From the NCBI GenBank assembly GCA_965248805.1, contig CBDFKJ010000009.1:1612001-1676000 (forward strand): 64,000 bases of DNA, written 5' to 3'. Source of the DNA: CBDFKJ01 sp965248805 (GTDB taxonomy: Bacteria; Pseudomonadota; Alphaproteobacteria; UBA6615). Below, in pieces: positions 1 to 9,261 of the stretch. Position 1 is the stretch's first letter. Each line of letters starts with the position of its first letter. Both the position numbers and the translations under genes were made by a program. The notes beneath the pieces are model-generated. The model did no database searches, had not been told where the DNA came from, and saw only the letters and a list, made by a program, of their open reading frames with translations.

Positions 1-1404
1 CCAGAGGCCAAGGTGGAGGAACTCCGCCTTGAGATGGAGCGCGCCGAGGGACAACGGCTCCAGCCCTGTCATGTGCAGAGCTTCTTCGTCGAAGCCTTCC
101 AGCATCTCGGTGGAAGGCTAAAACGGCGCGAGGAAGGCCGGTGGGAGATCATGCACGTTCCGGCCGTGATACGCGAACGAGACCGTCAGATTGGCACTGG
201 AGCAGCGATCCAAAGAAAGTACGAGCGCATCTGCTTCGAGAAACACCGGATCAACCGCCAGCCCGTTGCCGCCTTCATTTATCCCGGACATCCGCTTCTT
301 GAAGCGGTCATCAGCATCGTGCGCGAGAAGTACGATTACCTGATGAGGCAGGGAGCGGTTCTCGTCGATGACACCGACACCGGCGAAGACCTTTCGGCGG
401 TCTTCCTGCTGGAGCACGACGTTCGGGATGGCCGGCAAACAAGTACGGGGAAACCGCATATCATCTCCGAGAAGCTCCAGTTTGCGGCGCTCGACAGGGG
501 CGGTCACGCAGGCAACGCTGGGATTGCGCCGCATCTCAATCTGCGCCAGGCACAACCCGAGGAGATCGCCCTCCTCGAAGACCGCGCCACCGAGACGTGG
601 TTACGGAGCGATCTCGAACAAACGGCTACGGAATTCGCAACCGTCGAGCTGGCGCAGGCTCATGTGGCCGAGGTGAAGGCCCGCCGTCTGCCGGAGATCG
701 CCAAGATCGAACAAGAGGTCCGTGCGCGCCTGAAGAAGGAAATCAACTACTGGGATTCCCGGGCCTTCGAGCTGAAGGAACAGGAGCGCGCCGGCAAGAA
801 AACCAGGCTGAACTGGCAGAACGCGGCACGCCGTGCAGAAGACCTCGCGGAACGCCTGAAGCGACGCATGGCATTGCTTGAACGGGAGAGATTCATCTCG
901 TCCCAACCACCCCGCATCCGCGGCGGCATGATCGTCATCCCCCGCGGTCTGATCGAAACAAGAGCACGAGGACAGGAAGGCGCTTCCACGGCTCCCACAG
1001 CCTTCAGCCAGGACCCGGCCGCACGACGGCAAATCGAGCTCGCCGCCATGGAGGCAGTCATGGCATCGGAGCGTGGGCTCGGCAATGCTCCCGTCGACGT
1101 ATCGGCTCAGAAGATCGGCTACGACATCGCCTCATACGACCCGAACACGCGCGGCCTGCGCTTTATCGAGGTCAAGGGACGTGTAGACGGCGCCGATACC
1201 GTGATGATCCCCCGCCAGGAAATCATCGCCTCTTTGCACGAGCCTGACAAATTCATCCTGGCCGTCGTCAAGATTAACGATGGGTCGGCAGGTGAGCCGC
1301 GATACGTCCGCGGAGCTCTCGACAAGCATGAACCCCCCTTCGAGCAAACCGCCATCCAGTTCAACTTGAAGCGCCTGCTTGAGCGGGCGGAGCCCCCGGC
1401 ATGA
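1..1404 (+). CDS. SNF2-family helicase C-terminal part with DUF3883 domain (5' partial)
   Basis: The reading frame is open at the left edge of the window, so this is the C-terminal ~467 residues of a larger protein and the true start lies outside. The middle is charged and coiled-coil-like (in-window codons ~180-300, rich in E, R and K). The C-terminus carries a DUF3883-type module with the core GLRFIEVKGR at about codons 386-395, a nuclease-like E-x-K pattern seen at the end of many SNF2 helicases of defence islands. The stop overlaps the next gene's ATG (ATGA at 1401-1404), so the two are translationally coupled. Probable role: ATP-driven DNA translocation in an anti-phage complex with the downstream methyltransferase and ATPase. 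The motor domains are outside the window, so the helicase call rests on the C-terminal domain and the neighbours. Confidence 0.75.
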   Translation, partial: PEAKVEELRLEMERAEGQRLQPCHVQSFFVEAFQHLGGRLKRREEGRWEIMHVPAVIRERDRQIGTGAAIQRKYERICFEKHRINRQPVAAFIYPGHPLLEAVISIVREKYDYLMRQGAVLVDDTDTGEDLSAVFLLEHDVRDGRQTSTGKPHIISEKLQFAALDRGGHAGNAGIAPHLNLRQAQPEEIALLEDRATETWLRSDLEQTATEFATVELAQAHVAEVKARRLPEIAKIEQEVRARLKKEINYWDSRAFELKEQERAGKKTRLNWQNAARRAEDLAERLKRRMALLERERFISSQPPRIRGGMIVIPRGLIETRARGQEGASTAPTAFSQDPAARRQIELAAMEAVMASERGLGNAPVDVSAQKIGYDIASYDPNTRGLRFIEVKGRVDGADTVMIPRQEIIASLHEPDKFILAVVKINDGSAGEPRYVRGALDKHEPPFEQTAIQFNLKRLLERAEPPA

Positions 1405-4184
1405 CCCAACGTTACAAAAAGAAACTCATTGAAGTCGCGATACCGCTGGAGGCAATCAACGCCGCTTCGTCGCGGGAGAAATCGATTCGGCACGGTCACC
1501 CGTCAACCCTGCACCTTTGGTGGGCTCGGCGTCCCTTGGCCACCTGTCGGGCAGTGCTCTTCGCTCAATTGGTCGACGATCCATCCAGCCACCCGGAGGA
1601 GTTTCCGACGGAAGAGGCTCAGGAAGAAGAACATAAACGGCTGTTCAAGATCATCGAGGATCTCGTCATCTGGGAAAACTCAACCAACGAAGAGGTGCTG
1701 AATCGCGCCCGGGCAGAAATCCGGAAGAGTTGCGGCGATGAACTGCCCCCCGTTTATGACCCGTTCTCAGGCGGCGGGTCGATCCCATTGGAAGCCCAGC
1801 GGCTGGGGCTTCCCGCCTATGGGTCCGACTTGAACCCGGTTGCCGTAATGATCGGCAAGGCGATGATCGAGATCCCGCCCAGATTCAAGGACAGGGAGCC
1901 CGTACACCCAAGAGGCGAGGAACGCACCCATTACCGCAACGCTGAGGGTCTTGCCGAGGATGTGAAGTACTACGGCGAATGGATGCGCGAGCGAGCGTTC
2001 GAGCGTATTGGCCATCTATATCCGCAGGTGGACCTGCCAAAGGAGCATGGCGGCGGCAAGGCGACTGTGATCGCCTGGATCTGGGCGAGAACCGTACCGA
2101 GCCCGAACCCGGCTTTCGGTGATGTGCAGGTGCCCCTGGTGAGAAGTTTCGATCTTTCAACAAAGACAAGTAAAGAAACCTGGGTCGAGCCTGTTGTTGA
2201 AGGAAGACGTTATCGCTTCGAAATTCGGTCGACAATGAACGGCGATACCCGACACGATCTGGACGGAACGGTTGGACGGCGTGGCGGTGTGTGCCTGGTA
2301 TCGCAAGCAGCGATGCCCTTCAAATACATTCGCCAGCAGGCCAAAGATGGCAAATTAGGTCATCGCATGATGGCTATAGTCGTTAAAGGCCCGCACGGAC
2401 GCCTCTACCTTCCCCCAGTTCCAGATCAAACCAAAACCGCGTTTTCTGCTGAACCCCACAAGAAGCCTTCCGTGCAAATTTCGCACTGGCCGGGTCGGAC
2501 GAATGTTGTCGAATACGGAATGACCACCTTCGGCGATCTGTTCACCGATCGGCAGCTTGTAGCGTTGAACACCTTCAGCGACCTGGTGCATGAGGCGCGG
2601 GCCGAGGTCGAGCGCGATGCACTGGCCGCGGGTCTTTCAGACGAACCTATGCCGCTCCGAGGCGGCGGCGCGGGTGCCAAAGCCTACGCTGAGGCACTGA
2701 GCGTGTATTTGGCGTTTGGCATCTCAAAACTGACCAACCTTGGTTCCACCATTACAAGCTGGATGAGTGACCGGTGTGCACTGAGAGAAACATTCGCACG
2801 ACAAGCGATCCCCATGGTCTGGGACTTTGCCGAGGTGAATTTTTTCTCTAACTCCGGTGGTAGTTGGTCGACGCCCATCGACAAAATTAGCATGACTGTT
2901 GCCAATTTTTCGGCTAATTCTCTCGGTTCGATAAGACAAGTCAGTGCAGGCGAGGTACGTTATTCTGCGAATACAGTAGTTTCCACCGACCCGCCATACT
3001 ACGACAACATCGGATATGCCGATCTATCGGATTTCTTTTTCTGCTGGATGAAACCTTTGATCCAGCCGGTTTATCCGGACCTGTTCGGCGTGCTCGCAAC
3101 GCCCAAATCGGAAGAACTCGTCGCCACACCCTATCGCCATGGCGGCAAGGAAGCTGCAGAGTCGTTTTTCCTCGACGGAATGTTGAAGGCCATCGCCAGC
3201 ATGGCGCGACAGTCTTCGCCCGATTACCCCGCGACGATCTATTACGCCTTCAAGCAGAGCGAGATCTCGCAGGAAGGAATCAGTTCAACCGGCTGGGCGA
3301 CCTTTCTGCAGGCCGTGATCGAGGGCGGCTATGCAGTCGTCGGCACATGGCCCGTTCGAACGGAAAGTCCTGGACGTATAATTGCAACTGGTACTAACGC
3401 CCTTGCCAACTCCGTCGTACTTGTCTGCCGAAAGAGAGAGATCAGCGCCGAGGTCATCAGCCGCGCCGAGTTCATCCGCGCACTAAAGCGCGAACTGCCG
3501 CCGGCCATTGAGGAGCTGCAAAAGGCCAACATCGCACCGGCCGACATGCCTCAGTCAGCGATCGGCCCGGGTATGGGCGTCTTCAGCCGCTGCAAAGCTG
3601 TGCTGGAGGCCGACGATAGCCCGATGACCGTGAAAACTGCGCTGCAGCTCATCAACCAGGAGCTCGACGAATATTTGGGCGGTATCCAGGGCGAGTTTGA
3701 CGCCGATACCCGGTTCGCCATTACCTGGTTCGAGCAGAACGGCATGGCCGTGGGCGACTACGGCACCGCGAACAGCATAGCTACCGCACGCGGCATCTCG
3801 GTCGACAGCGTCAAACACGCCGGGATAGTGGACTCTGCCGGCGGCAAGGTCCGCATCCTCAAACGCGACGAGATCGACCCCGAATGGGATCCGACAGAGG
3901 ACAGTCATCTAACAGTGTGGGAGTGCTGTCAGCACCTGATCCACAAGCTGGAACATGACGGCGAGCAGGCCGCGGCGCTCCTTCTCAGGAAGATCGGTCC
4001 CGGCAGGGCGGATGCCGCCAAGGATCTCGCCTATTGCCTCTATGACATCTGCTCTAACAAGCGGCAGGACGCCAACGAGGCTTCGCCCTACAACGGCCTG
4101 ATCGCGGTGTGGACCGAACTGACACGCCAGGCAGCAGCAATCCATGATGTACGCGGCAACGGGCAAGGCGCCCTGGATCTCTGA
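1401..4184 (+). CDS. DUF1156 DNA methyltransferase (defence-island type)
   Basis: A 927-residue protein. The N-terminus has the DUF1156 signature (KKLIEVAIPLEAIN, then HPSTLHLWWARRPLA), followed by an SAM-binding motif DPFSGGGSIPLEA at residues ~120-132 and a DPPYYDN catalytic motif at ~530-536. DPPY indicates amino methylation (N6-adenine or N4-cytosine) of DNA. Motifs I and IV are separated by ~400 residues, as in other DUF1156 proteins with a large inserted target-recognition region. It overlaps the helicase gene by 4 bp and ends 15 bp before the ATPase gene, so the three form one operon. Likely role: marks host DNA so that the helicase/ATPase partners act on unmodified invaders. The methylated sequence cannot be read from the protein. 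Confidence 0.85.
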   Translation: MTQRYKKKLIEVAIPLEAINAASSREKSIRHGHPSTLHLWWARRPLATCRAVLFAQLVDDPSSHPEEFPTEEAQEEEHKRLFKIIEDLVIWENSTNEEVLNRARAEIRKSCGDELPPVYDPFSGGGSIPLEAQRLGLPAYGSDLNPVAVMIGKAMIEIPPRFKDREPVHPRGEERTHYRNAEGLAEDVKYYGEWMRERAFERIGHLYPQVDLPKEHGGGKATVIAWIWARTVPSPNPAFGDVQVPLVRSFDLSTKTSKETWVEPVVEGRRYRFEIRSTMNGDTRHDLDGTVGRRGGVCLVSQAAMPFKYIRQQAKDGKLGHRMMAIVVKGPHGRLYLPPVPDQTKTAFSAEPHKKPSVQISHWPGRTNVVEYGMTTFGDLFTDRQLVALNTFSDLVHEARAEVERDALAAGLSDEPMPLRGGGAGAKAYAEALSVYLAFGISKLTNLGSTITSWMSDRCALRETFARQAIPMVWDFAEVNFFSNSGGSWSTPIDKISMTVANFSANSLGSIRQVSAGEVRYSANTVVSTDPPYYDNIGYADLSDFFFCWMKPLIQPVYPDLFGVLATPKSEELVATPYRHGGKEAAESFFLDGMLKAIASMARQSSPDYPATIYYAFKQSEISQEGISSTGWATFLQAVIEGGYAVVGTWPVRTESPGRIIATGTNALANSVVLVCRKREISAEVISRAEFIRALKRELPPAIEELQKANIAPADMPQSAIGPGMGVFSRCKAVLEADDSPMTVKTALQLINQELDEYLGGIQGEFDADTRFAITWFEQNGMAVGDYGTANSIATARGISVDSVKHAGIVDSAGGKVRILKRDEIDPEWDPTEDSHLTVWECCQHLIHKLEHDGEQAAALLLRKIGPGRADAAKDLAYCLYDICSNKRQDANEASPYNGLIAVWTELTRQAAAIHDVRGNGQGALDL

Positions 4185-4199
4185 AGGGGGATATGACGC

Positions 4200-7100
4200 A
4201 TGGCCAAGAGCACGCGCCAGTGTGTATTCGAGGGCATGGAAGTCCTGCCTGAGGCACTGGTCCCCTTTGTCGAGAAGCGCCTGGAGAGCTCGCTCACCGG
4301 ACACTGGCAGATCCAGGCCGCGGAGAAGGTTTCCGGCCTCCGGCCTAACCCGAACGGAGAGATCAATTGGGACCAGGCGGCGCTATTCAATGCCATGGAT
4401 CGGTTCTGGGCAGATGCCTTCAAAACCGTACTGGGACGCGCCGAGCGATCGATCGTCAACGAGTTGGTCGCGGTCCGCAACAAGCTCTCGCACAATGAGA
4501 CATTTACATACGACGATGCCGAGCGTGCACTCGACTCCATGCGGCGCCTGATGGAGGCAATCGGCGCCGGCGTTCCCGCCGAGCAACTCGGCAAGATGCG
4601 CGACACAATTTTGCGTACGAAATTCACTGAGCTTCAACGTAACGAGGAACGCCGCAAGACGCAGCGATCTGAAATTTCCGTCGAGACGGTAGGAGGTCTG
4701 CTGCCCTGGCGCGAGGTCGTGGAACCGCATCAGGACGTTGCGACCGGAGAGTTTCAGCAGGCCGAATTCGCAGCCGACCTCGGCAAGGTCCACGCCGGCA
4801 GTGCACCTTCGGAATATCGCGACCCGCGCGAGTTCTTCAGCCGCACCTACCTGACTGACGGCCTCCGTGCACTTCTGGTCGGCGCCGCCAAGAGGCTCTC
4901 GGGAACCGGCGGCGATCCTGTGGTCGAGCTCCAGACCAACTTCGGCGGCGGCAAGACCCACTCCATGTTGGCGCTCTACCACATGGCGGGCGGAACGCCG
5001 GCGCAGGACCTGCCGGGCCTCGACCAGCTCTTGTCGGACAATGACGCCACGGTACCGCAACAGATCAGCCGCGCGGTTCTGGTCGGCACATCGCGCGGCC
5101 CACAGGACGTAATCAGCCTTGAGGGAGGCCGCGAAATTCGCACGACCTGGGGTGAGCTGGCGTGGCAACTAGGTGGAGCCGACGCTTTTGACATGATCGC
5201 CGAGAACGATGCGAAAGGGATCGCACCCGGGTCCAACCTCTTGGAGGCAATCTTCAAGCAATGCTCACCCTGCCTCATCCTGATCGACGAATGGGTGGCC
5301 TACCTGCGCCAGATCTATAAGGCCGACGGGCTGCCATCCGGATCATTTGACGCCAACCTGACCTTTGTTCAGTCGTTGACGGAGGCGATCAAGACCAGCC
5401 CTGGAACGTTGCTTGTGGCAGCATTGCCAGCTTCGCAAATCGAGGTTGGCGGGGAAGGCGGCCAGGAAGCGCTGACCCGGCTCAAACAGACGCTTTCCCG
5501 AATCGAATCGTCCTGGCGGCCAGCGTCGCAGGAAGAAAGCTACGAGATCGTCCGGCGGCGACTATTCAAGGAAATTCCCGGCGACAAGTTTCATCACCGG
5601 GACAACACGCTGAAACAGTTCGCCAAGCTCTATCGCGATAATGCGAATGAATTTCCGCGAGGCTGCGCCGAGGAAGACTACCGGCGCAAGTTGGAGAAGG
5701 CCTATCCCGTCCACCCGGAACTCTTCGACCAGCTCTACACGAGCTGGGGCTCTCTAGAGAGATTTCAACGGACCCGAGGCGTCCTAAGGCTGATGGCCCA
5801 GGCCATTCATGAGCTCTGGATGAACAACGATCCGTCGGTGATGATCATGCCATCCAGCATCGCGATCGGTTCGGCCCGTGTCGAACCGGAATTGCTTCAC
5901 TATCTCGACGTCAGTTGGCAATCGATCATTGCCGGCGATGTCGATGGCCCAAGCTCCATCCCCTACAAGATCGATCAGTCGGCCCCCAACCTGAATCGCT
6001 ATTCCGCCACCCGTCGCGTTGCGCGTACCGTCTTCATGGGTACTGCCCCGACGCACCAACAGGAAAACGCGGGATTGGACGATAAGCAGATCAACCTGGG
6101 CGTCGTCCAACCGGGGGAAAGGCCTGCGATCTTCGGCGACGCCCTGAGACGGCTCGGTAATCAGGCCAGGTTCATGCACACTGATCTTGGCCGCTATTGG
6201 TATTCCATGTCCGCGAGCCTCAACCGCATCGCCGCGGACCGGGCTGGCCAACTGGAAGAAGCGCTGGTCCAAATCGAAATCGATAAGGCGCTTGCGACCT
6301 ACATCAACGGACTCAGCGATCGCGGGCATTTCGACATCGTTCAGGTGGCGCCAAGCAGCTCCACGGATGTACCCGACGAAGCAGGCGGCGTTCGCGCGGT
6401 AGTGCTCGGAATTGCGCATCCTCATAACGGGCGCGACGGATCCGAAGCGATGACGGCGGCCAAGGACATCTTGATGCAGCGGGGCACCACCCCTCGCGTC
6501 TATCGCAATATGTTGGTCTTTATGACCGCCGAAACGAAGCAACTCGAACATCTCAAGGATGCCATGCGGTCCGCCCTTGCTTGGGCCGAGATCGTTAGAG
6601 ACACAAAGCGTCTCAACCTGACTCAGAGCGACAGTGACTTGGCGAAACAGAAACTCGCCGAGGCAAACGAGACCGTGAAGACACGCCTCACGGAGGCATG
6701 GTGCTATCTCATTTATCCGGTGCAAGACAGCGCGGAAGCCGATGTCACCTGGATGTCGGGCAAAGTGCCGGCTCAGGACGGCCTTCTTGGCCGCGCCAGC
6801 CGAAAGCTCGTTGGTGAGGAAGGGCTGCTACTCGAGCTCGGCCCAGCAAGGCTGGACCGGGAACTTCAGAAGTACATCTGGAACGACAAGCACCATCTCT
6901 CACTGAGAGACCTCTGGGAGTATCTGAATCGTTACACTTACCTGCCCCGGCTGAAGGACCGGACCGCGCTGGTCAGGGCCGTGGCCTCGGCCATCACGGG
7001 CATGATCCCGGGTCCATTTGCCTATGCCGAAAGCTGGGACGAGACCGGCCAAACCTATCGTGGTTTGACAATCGACAACGCCGCCAACGTCCAGGTTGTC

Positions 7101-7454
7101 ATCGATAACGAGAGCGTCATCGTGAGACCGGAAGTCGCTGAGGCCCTCCGTCCGGTTCCACAGCCCGTACCTCCTGCCCCTTCGCCGCCGCCAGGTGACC
7201 CGCAACCACCCGCGACAGAGAAAGACCCGACCCGTTTCATCGGCACGGTCATGATTTCACCGGACCGACCGGCGCGCGAGATCCATCAAATCGTTGAAGC
7301 CGTCGTGGAGCAGCTCACGACCATTTCAGGCAGCGAGGTGTCGTTGAAACTGGAAATCGACGCTGAGGTCCCATCCGGGCTGGATCGAGCCAAGGTTCGG
7401 ACACTGATCGAAAATGCCAACACGCTCGGCTTCATCGAGAAGACGATCAAATGA
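4200..7454 (+). CDS. Swt1-type HEPN domain + DUF499 ATPase
   Basis: A 1084-residue protein. Residues 1-120 form a Swt1-like HEPN domain with the R-x4-H motif RNKLSH at 93-98, the RNase-type signature of HEPN proteins. The rest matches DUF499 ATPases: an unusual P-loop NFGGGKTH (~247-254) and a Walker B strand LILIDEWVAYL (D363, E364). A proline-rich linker around residues ~983-1000 precedes a C-terminal domain. The ATG follows a GGGGGA ribosome site. It is third in the helicase-methyltransferase-ATPase operon. DUF499 with DUF1156 is a recurrent predicted anti-phage pairing. Inference: the ATPase senses or remodels DNA while the HEPN domain could supply RNA cleavage and abortive infection. The stop TGA (7452-7454) directly abuts the next start GTG (7455). 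Confidence 0.85.
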   Translation: MAKSTRQCVFEGMEVLPEALVPFVEKRLESSLTGHWQIQAAEKVSGLRPNPNGEINWDQAALFNAMDRFWADAFKTVLGRAERSIVNELVAVRNKLSHNETFTYDDAERALDSMRRLMEAIGAGVPAEQLGKMRDTILRTKFTELQRNEERRKTQRSEISVETVGGLLPWREVVEPHQDVATGEFQQAEFAADLGKVHAGSAPSEYRDPREFFSRTYLTDGLRALLVGAAKRLSGTGGDPVVELQTNFGGGKTHSMLALYHMAGGTPAQDLPGLDQLLSDNDATVPQQISRAVLVGTSRGPQDVISLEGGREIRTTWGELAWQLGGADAFDMIAENDAKGIAPGSNLLEAIFKQCSPCLILIDEWVAYLRQIYKADGLPSGSFDANLTFVQSLTEAIKTSPGTLLVAALPASQIEVGGEGGQEALTRLKQTLSRIESSWRPASQEESYEIVRRRLFKEIPGDKFHHRDNTLKQFAKLYRDNANEFPRGCAEEDYRRKLEKAYPVHPELFDQLYTSWGSLERFQRTRGVLRLMAQAIHELWMNNDPSVMIMPSSIAIGSARVEPELLHYLDVSWQSIIAGDVDGPSSIPYKIDQSAPNLNRYSATRRVARTVFMGTAPTHQQENAGLDDKQINLGVVQPGERPAIFGDALRRLGNQARFMHTDLGRYWYSMSASLNRIAADRAGQLEEALVQIEIDKALATYINGLSDRGHFDIVQVAPSSSTDVPDEAGGVRAVVLGIAHPHNGRDGSEAMTAAKDILMQRGTTPRVYRNMLVFMTAETKQLEHLKDAMRSALAWAEIVRDTKRLNLTQSDSDLAKQKLAEANETVKTRLTEAWCYLIYPVQDSAEADVTWMSGKVPAQDGLLGRASRKLVGEEGLLLELGPARLDRELQKYIWNDKHHLSLRDLWEYLNRYTYLPRLKDRTALVRAVASAITGMIPGPFAYAESWDETGQTYRGLTIDNAANVQVVIDNESVIVRPEVAEALRPVPQPVPPAPSPPPGDPQPPATEKDPTRFIGTVMISPDRPAREIHQIVEAVVEQLTTISGSEVSLKLEIDAEVPSGLDRAKVRTLIENANTLGFIEKTIK

Positions 7455-7585
7455 GTGCAATGGGTAGTCGGCAGACGAGAGTGCCACGCGGACAGGGCGG
7501 TCGATAAGGATATGGGTGCCGAGGCAGTGGCGCGGATTTGTGCGGCTATTTCAGTTGCGTCTCTAGATGAAGCCGCAGCAATAGC
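7455..7585 (+). pseudogene. Fourth gene of the defence operon, N-terminal fragment cut by IS3
   Basis: A frame opens with GTG immediately after the ATPase stop and runs 44 codons (MQWVVGRRECHADRAVDKDM...SLDEAAAIA) until the IS3 inverted repeat, where it hits TGA at 7587. Zero spacing to the upstream stop is the operon's style and supports a real gene. An internal ATG at 7512 is an alternative start. The likely 3' portion lies beyond the IS at 8909-9045. I do not recognise the family. Codon content resembles the upstream genes. Confidence 0.5.
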
Positions 7586-7639
7586 CTGAACCGCTCCGGG
7601 TTTGGCGGAGGCTCCAACTCTTGAGAAAGTGGAGCCATT

Positions 7640-7966
7640 ATGAGCAAGACAAGGAACAGGTTTTCTTCTGAGGTTCGCGCCCGTGCGGTGCGGATGGTTG
7701 TGGATCACGAGGGCGAACACGCCTCGCGTTGGGCGGCTGTTTCCTCGATAGCTGGGAAGATCGGCTGCACGGCGCAGACACTCAATGAGTGGGTGAAGAG
7801 GTTCGAGCGCGATAGCGGCGTGCGCGCCGGCGTCCCCAGCGAGGTCGCCGAGCGGCTGAAAGCCCTGGAGCGGGAGAACCGCGACCTCCGGCAGGTCAAC
7901 GAGATCCTGCGCAAGGCGAGCGCCTATTTTGCCCAGGCGGAGCTCGACCGCCGGTTCAAGCCATGA
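7640..7966 (+). CDS. IS3-family transposase OrfA
   Basis: A 108-residue helix-turn-helix protein (N-terminal FSSEVRARAVRMV and CTAQTLNEWVKRFER) with a C-terminal leucine-zipper-like stretch around LKALERENRDLRQVNEILRK (~residues 75-95), the usual OrfA layout for binding IS ends and oligomerising. The stop overlaps the orfB start (ATGA, 7963-7966). The gene lies within the intact inverted repeats, so the element could still be mobile. Confidence 0.92.
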   Translation: MSKTRNRFSSEVRARAVRMVVDHEGEHASRWAAVSSIAGKIGCTAQTLNEWVKRFERDSGVRAGVPSEVAERLKALERENRDLRQVNEILRKASAYFAQAELDRRFKP

Positions 7967-8868
7967 TCGCGTTCATCGGCGATCACCGCGAGGCGCACGG
8001 GGTCGAGCCGATCTGCAAGGTGCTGCCGATCGCCCCGTCGACCTACTACGACCATGTGGCCAGGCGGCGCGATCCGGCCAGGCTGTCGGCACGGGCGAAA
8101 CGGGATATGGCTCTCAAGGTCGAGGTCCGACGCGTCTTCAAAGAGAACTTCCGTGTCTACGGCGTTCGCAAGGTGTGGCGACAATTGCAGCGGGAAGGCT
8201 TCGATGTCGCTCGCTGCACTGTTGAGCGGCTGATGCGGGAGATGGGCTTGCAAGGGGTGATCCGCGGCAAGCCGATCCGCACGACAGTCAGCGACCAGGC
8301 CGCGCCTTGCCCGCTCGACAAGGTCAATCGCCAGTTCCACGCTCCGGCACCGAACAGGCTGTGGGTCTCGGACTTTACCTACGTGGCCACTTGGGCTGGC
8401 TTCGTCTATGTCGCCTTTGTCATCGACGCCTATGCCCGCCGCATCGTCGGCTGGCGGGTGAGCCGGACAGCCCATGCCGGCTTTGTTCTCGATGCCCTGG
8501 AACAAGCGCTTCATGCGCGGCGACCCGTCCATCGCGGTGGGCTGATCCATCACAGCGATAGAGGGAGCCAATATGTCTCGATCAAATATACCGAGCACCT
8601 GGCGGAAGCGGGCATCGAACCCTCGGTGGGCAGCGTCGGCGACTCTTATGACAATGCTCTGGCCGAGACCATCAATGGTCTTTACAAAGCCGAGGTCATT
8701 CACCGGCGCGGGCCGTGGCGCTCATTCGAGGCCGTCGAGCTCGCTACTCTGGAATGGGTGGATTGGTTCAACAACCGGCGGCTCCTGGAGCCCATCGGAA
8801 ACATCCCGCCGGCCGAAGCCGAGGAACGCCACTACGCCACGCTGAAGCAGTCAGACATGGCGGCGTGA
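7963..8868 (+). CDS. IS3-family transposase OrfB (DDE integrase)
   Basis: A 301-residue catalytic subunit with the rve-type fold. Catalytic residues are D137 (SDFTYVATW), D199 (HHSDRGSQY) and E235 (NALAETINGLYK), a DD(35)E spacing typical of IS3. An HTH_21-like segment (RVYGVRKVWRQLQREG) precedes the catalytic core. It starts at the ATGA overlap with orfA. No A-rich slippery site is obvious there, so coupling by restart is as plausible as the usual -1 frameshift. Full length and apparently functional. Confidence 0.93.
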   Translation: MIAFIGDHREAHGVEPICKVLPIAPSTYYDHVARRRDPARLSARAKRDMALKVEVRRVFKENFRVYGVRKVWRQLQREGFDVARCTVERLMREMGLQGVIRGKPIRTTVSDQAAPCPLDKVNRQFHAPAPNRLWVSDFTYVATWAGFVYVAFVIDAYARRIVGWRVSRTAHAGFVLDALEQALHARRPVHRGGLIHHSDRGSQYVSIKYTEHLAEAGIEPSVGSVGDSYDNALAETINGLYKAEVIHRRGPWRSFEAVELATLEWVDWFNNRRLLEPIGNIPPAEAEERHYATLKQSDMAA

Positions 8869-8908
8869 CTCAAACAAAATGGCCTCCGCCAAACCCGGAG
8901 CGGTTCAG

Positions 8909-9045
8909 ATAACTGGGACGGCATGTTGGATTGGTTCATGAAATACGTACGTGACAAGCCTCGTCTACGCGACGACGCATTCTTCAAACGGTGGTACGGT
9001 GCGGCTCGGCGAGCAACTAAAATGCCGGGACCTACCTCGGATTGA
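8909..9045 (+). pseudogene. Fourth gene of the defence operon, C-terminal fragment after IS3
   Basis: Directly after the right IS3 repeat a protein-like frame reads NWDGMLDWFMKYVRDKPRL then ...FFKRWYGAARRATKMPGP and stops at TGA 9043-9045. It has no start of its own except an internal ATG (8923), which suggests it is the 3' part of the gene begun at 7455. The two halves together give only ~90 residues, so sequence may have been lost. No known domain recognised. It is basic (K/R rich) and might bind nucleic acid, which is a guess. Confidence 0.45.
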
Positions 9046-9261
9046 ACCAATCTCCCTGGACCATTTTTTGACATCCGTCCTGTCATACCTCTCGAACCTC
9101 ATACGCCTGAGTGGTGGCTCTTGAGGCAAAAGACAATCGTCGAGCTTTCCCCAAAGCTTTTCTGTGATGAGCTGGATGCCGGCGCGCAGATAGAAGGCGC
9201 GCTTTACCTTCTTGCCGTACACGCACTCAAACGATGTGTGGCTGTGTCCCACAGAAACTGA
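9046..9261 (+). pseudogene. Possible remnant of a fifth defence-operon gene
   Basis: After the TGA at 9043 the same frame continues open to TGA 9259-9261 and reads like real protein: FFDIRPVIPLEPHTPEWW, QKTIVELSPKLFCDEL, GALYLLAVHALKRC. There is no good start codon, so this could be a gene lacking its 5' end, or the tail of the preceding gene if the first TGA is a nonsense mutation. An overlapping minus-strand frame (8965-9252) is also open but less protein-like. Family unknown. Confidence 0.35.

Larger units (their letters stand above)
7586..8908 (+). mobile_element. IS3-family insertion sequence (1323 bp)
   Basis: The ends are perfect 27-bp inverted repeats: CTGAACCGCTCCGGG at 7586 onward and its complement ending at 8908. 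The element carries orfA and orfB with a DD(35)E catalytic domain. No matching 3-4 bp target duplication is visible (left flank TAGC, right flank ATAA). This fits later rearrangement or drift at the site. It interrupts the small gene downstream of the DUF499 ATPase. Confidence 0.92.

Noticed and set aside
7940..7990. Programmed -1 frameshift between IS3 orfA and orfB
   Set aside because: No A-rich slippery heptamer or downstream structure obvious; the junction is a simple ATGA overlap.
8965..9252. 95-codon minus-strand gene
   Set aside because: Overlaps a more protein-like plus-strand frame in the register of the defence operon; kept only as an alternative.
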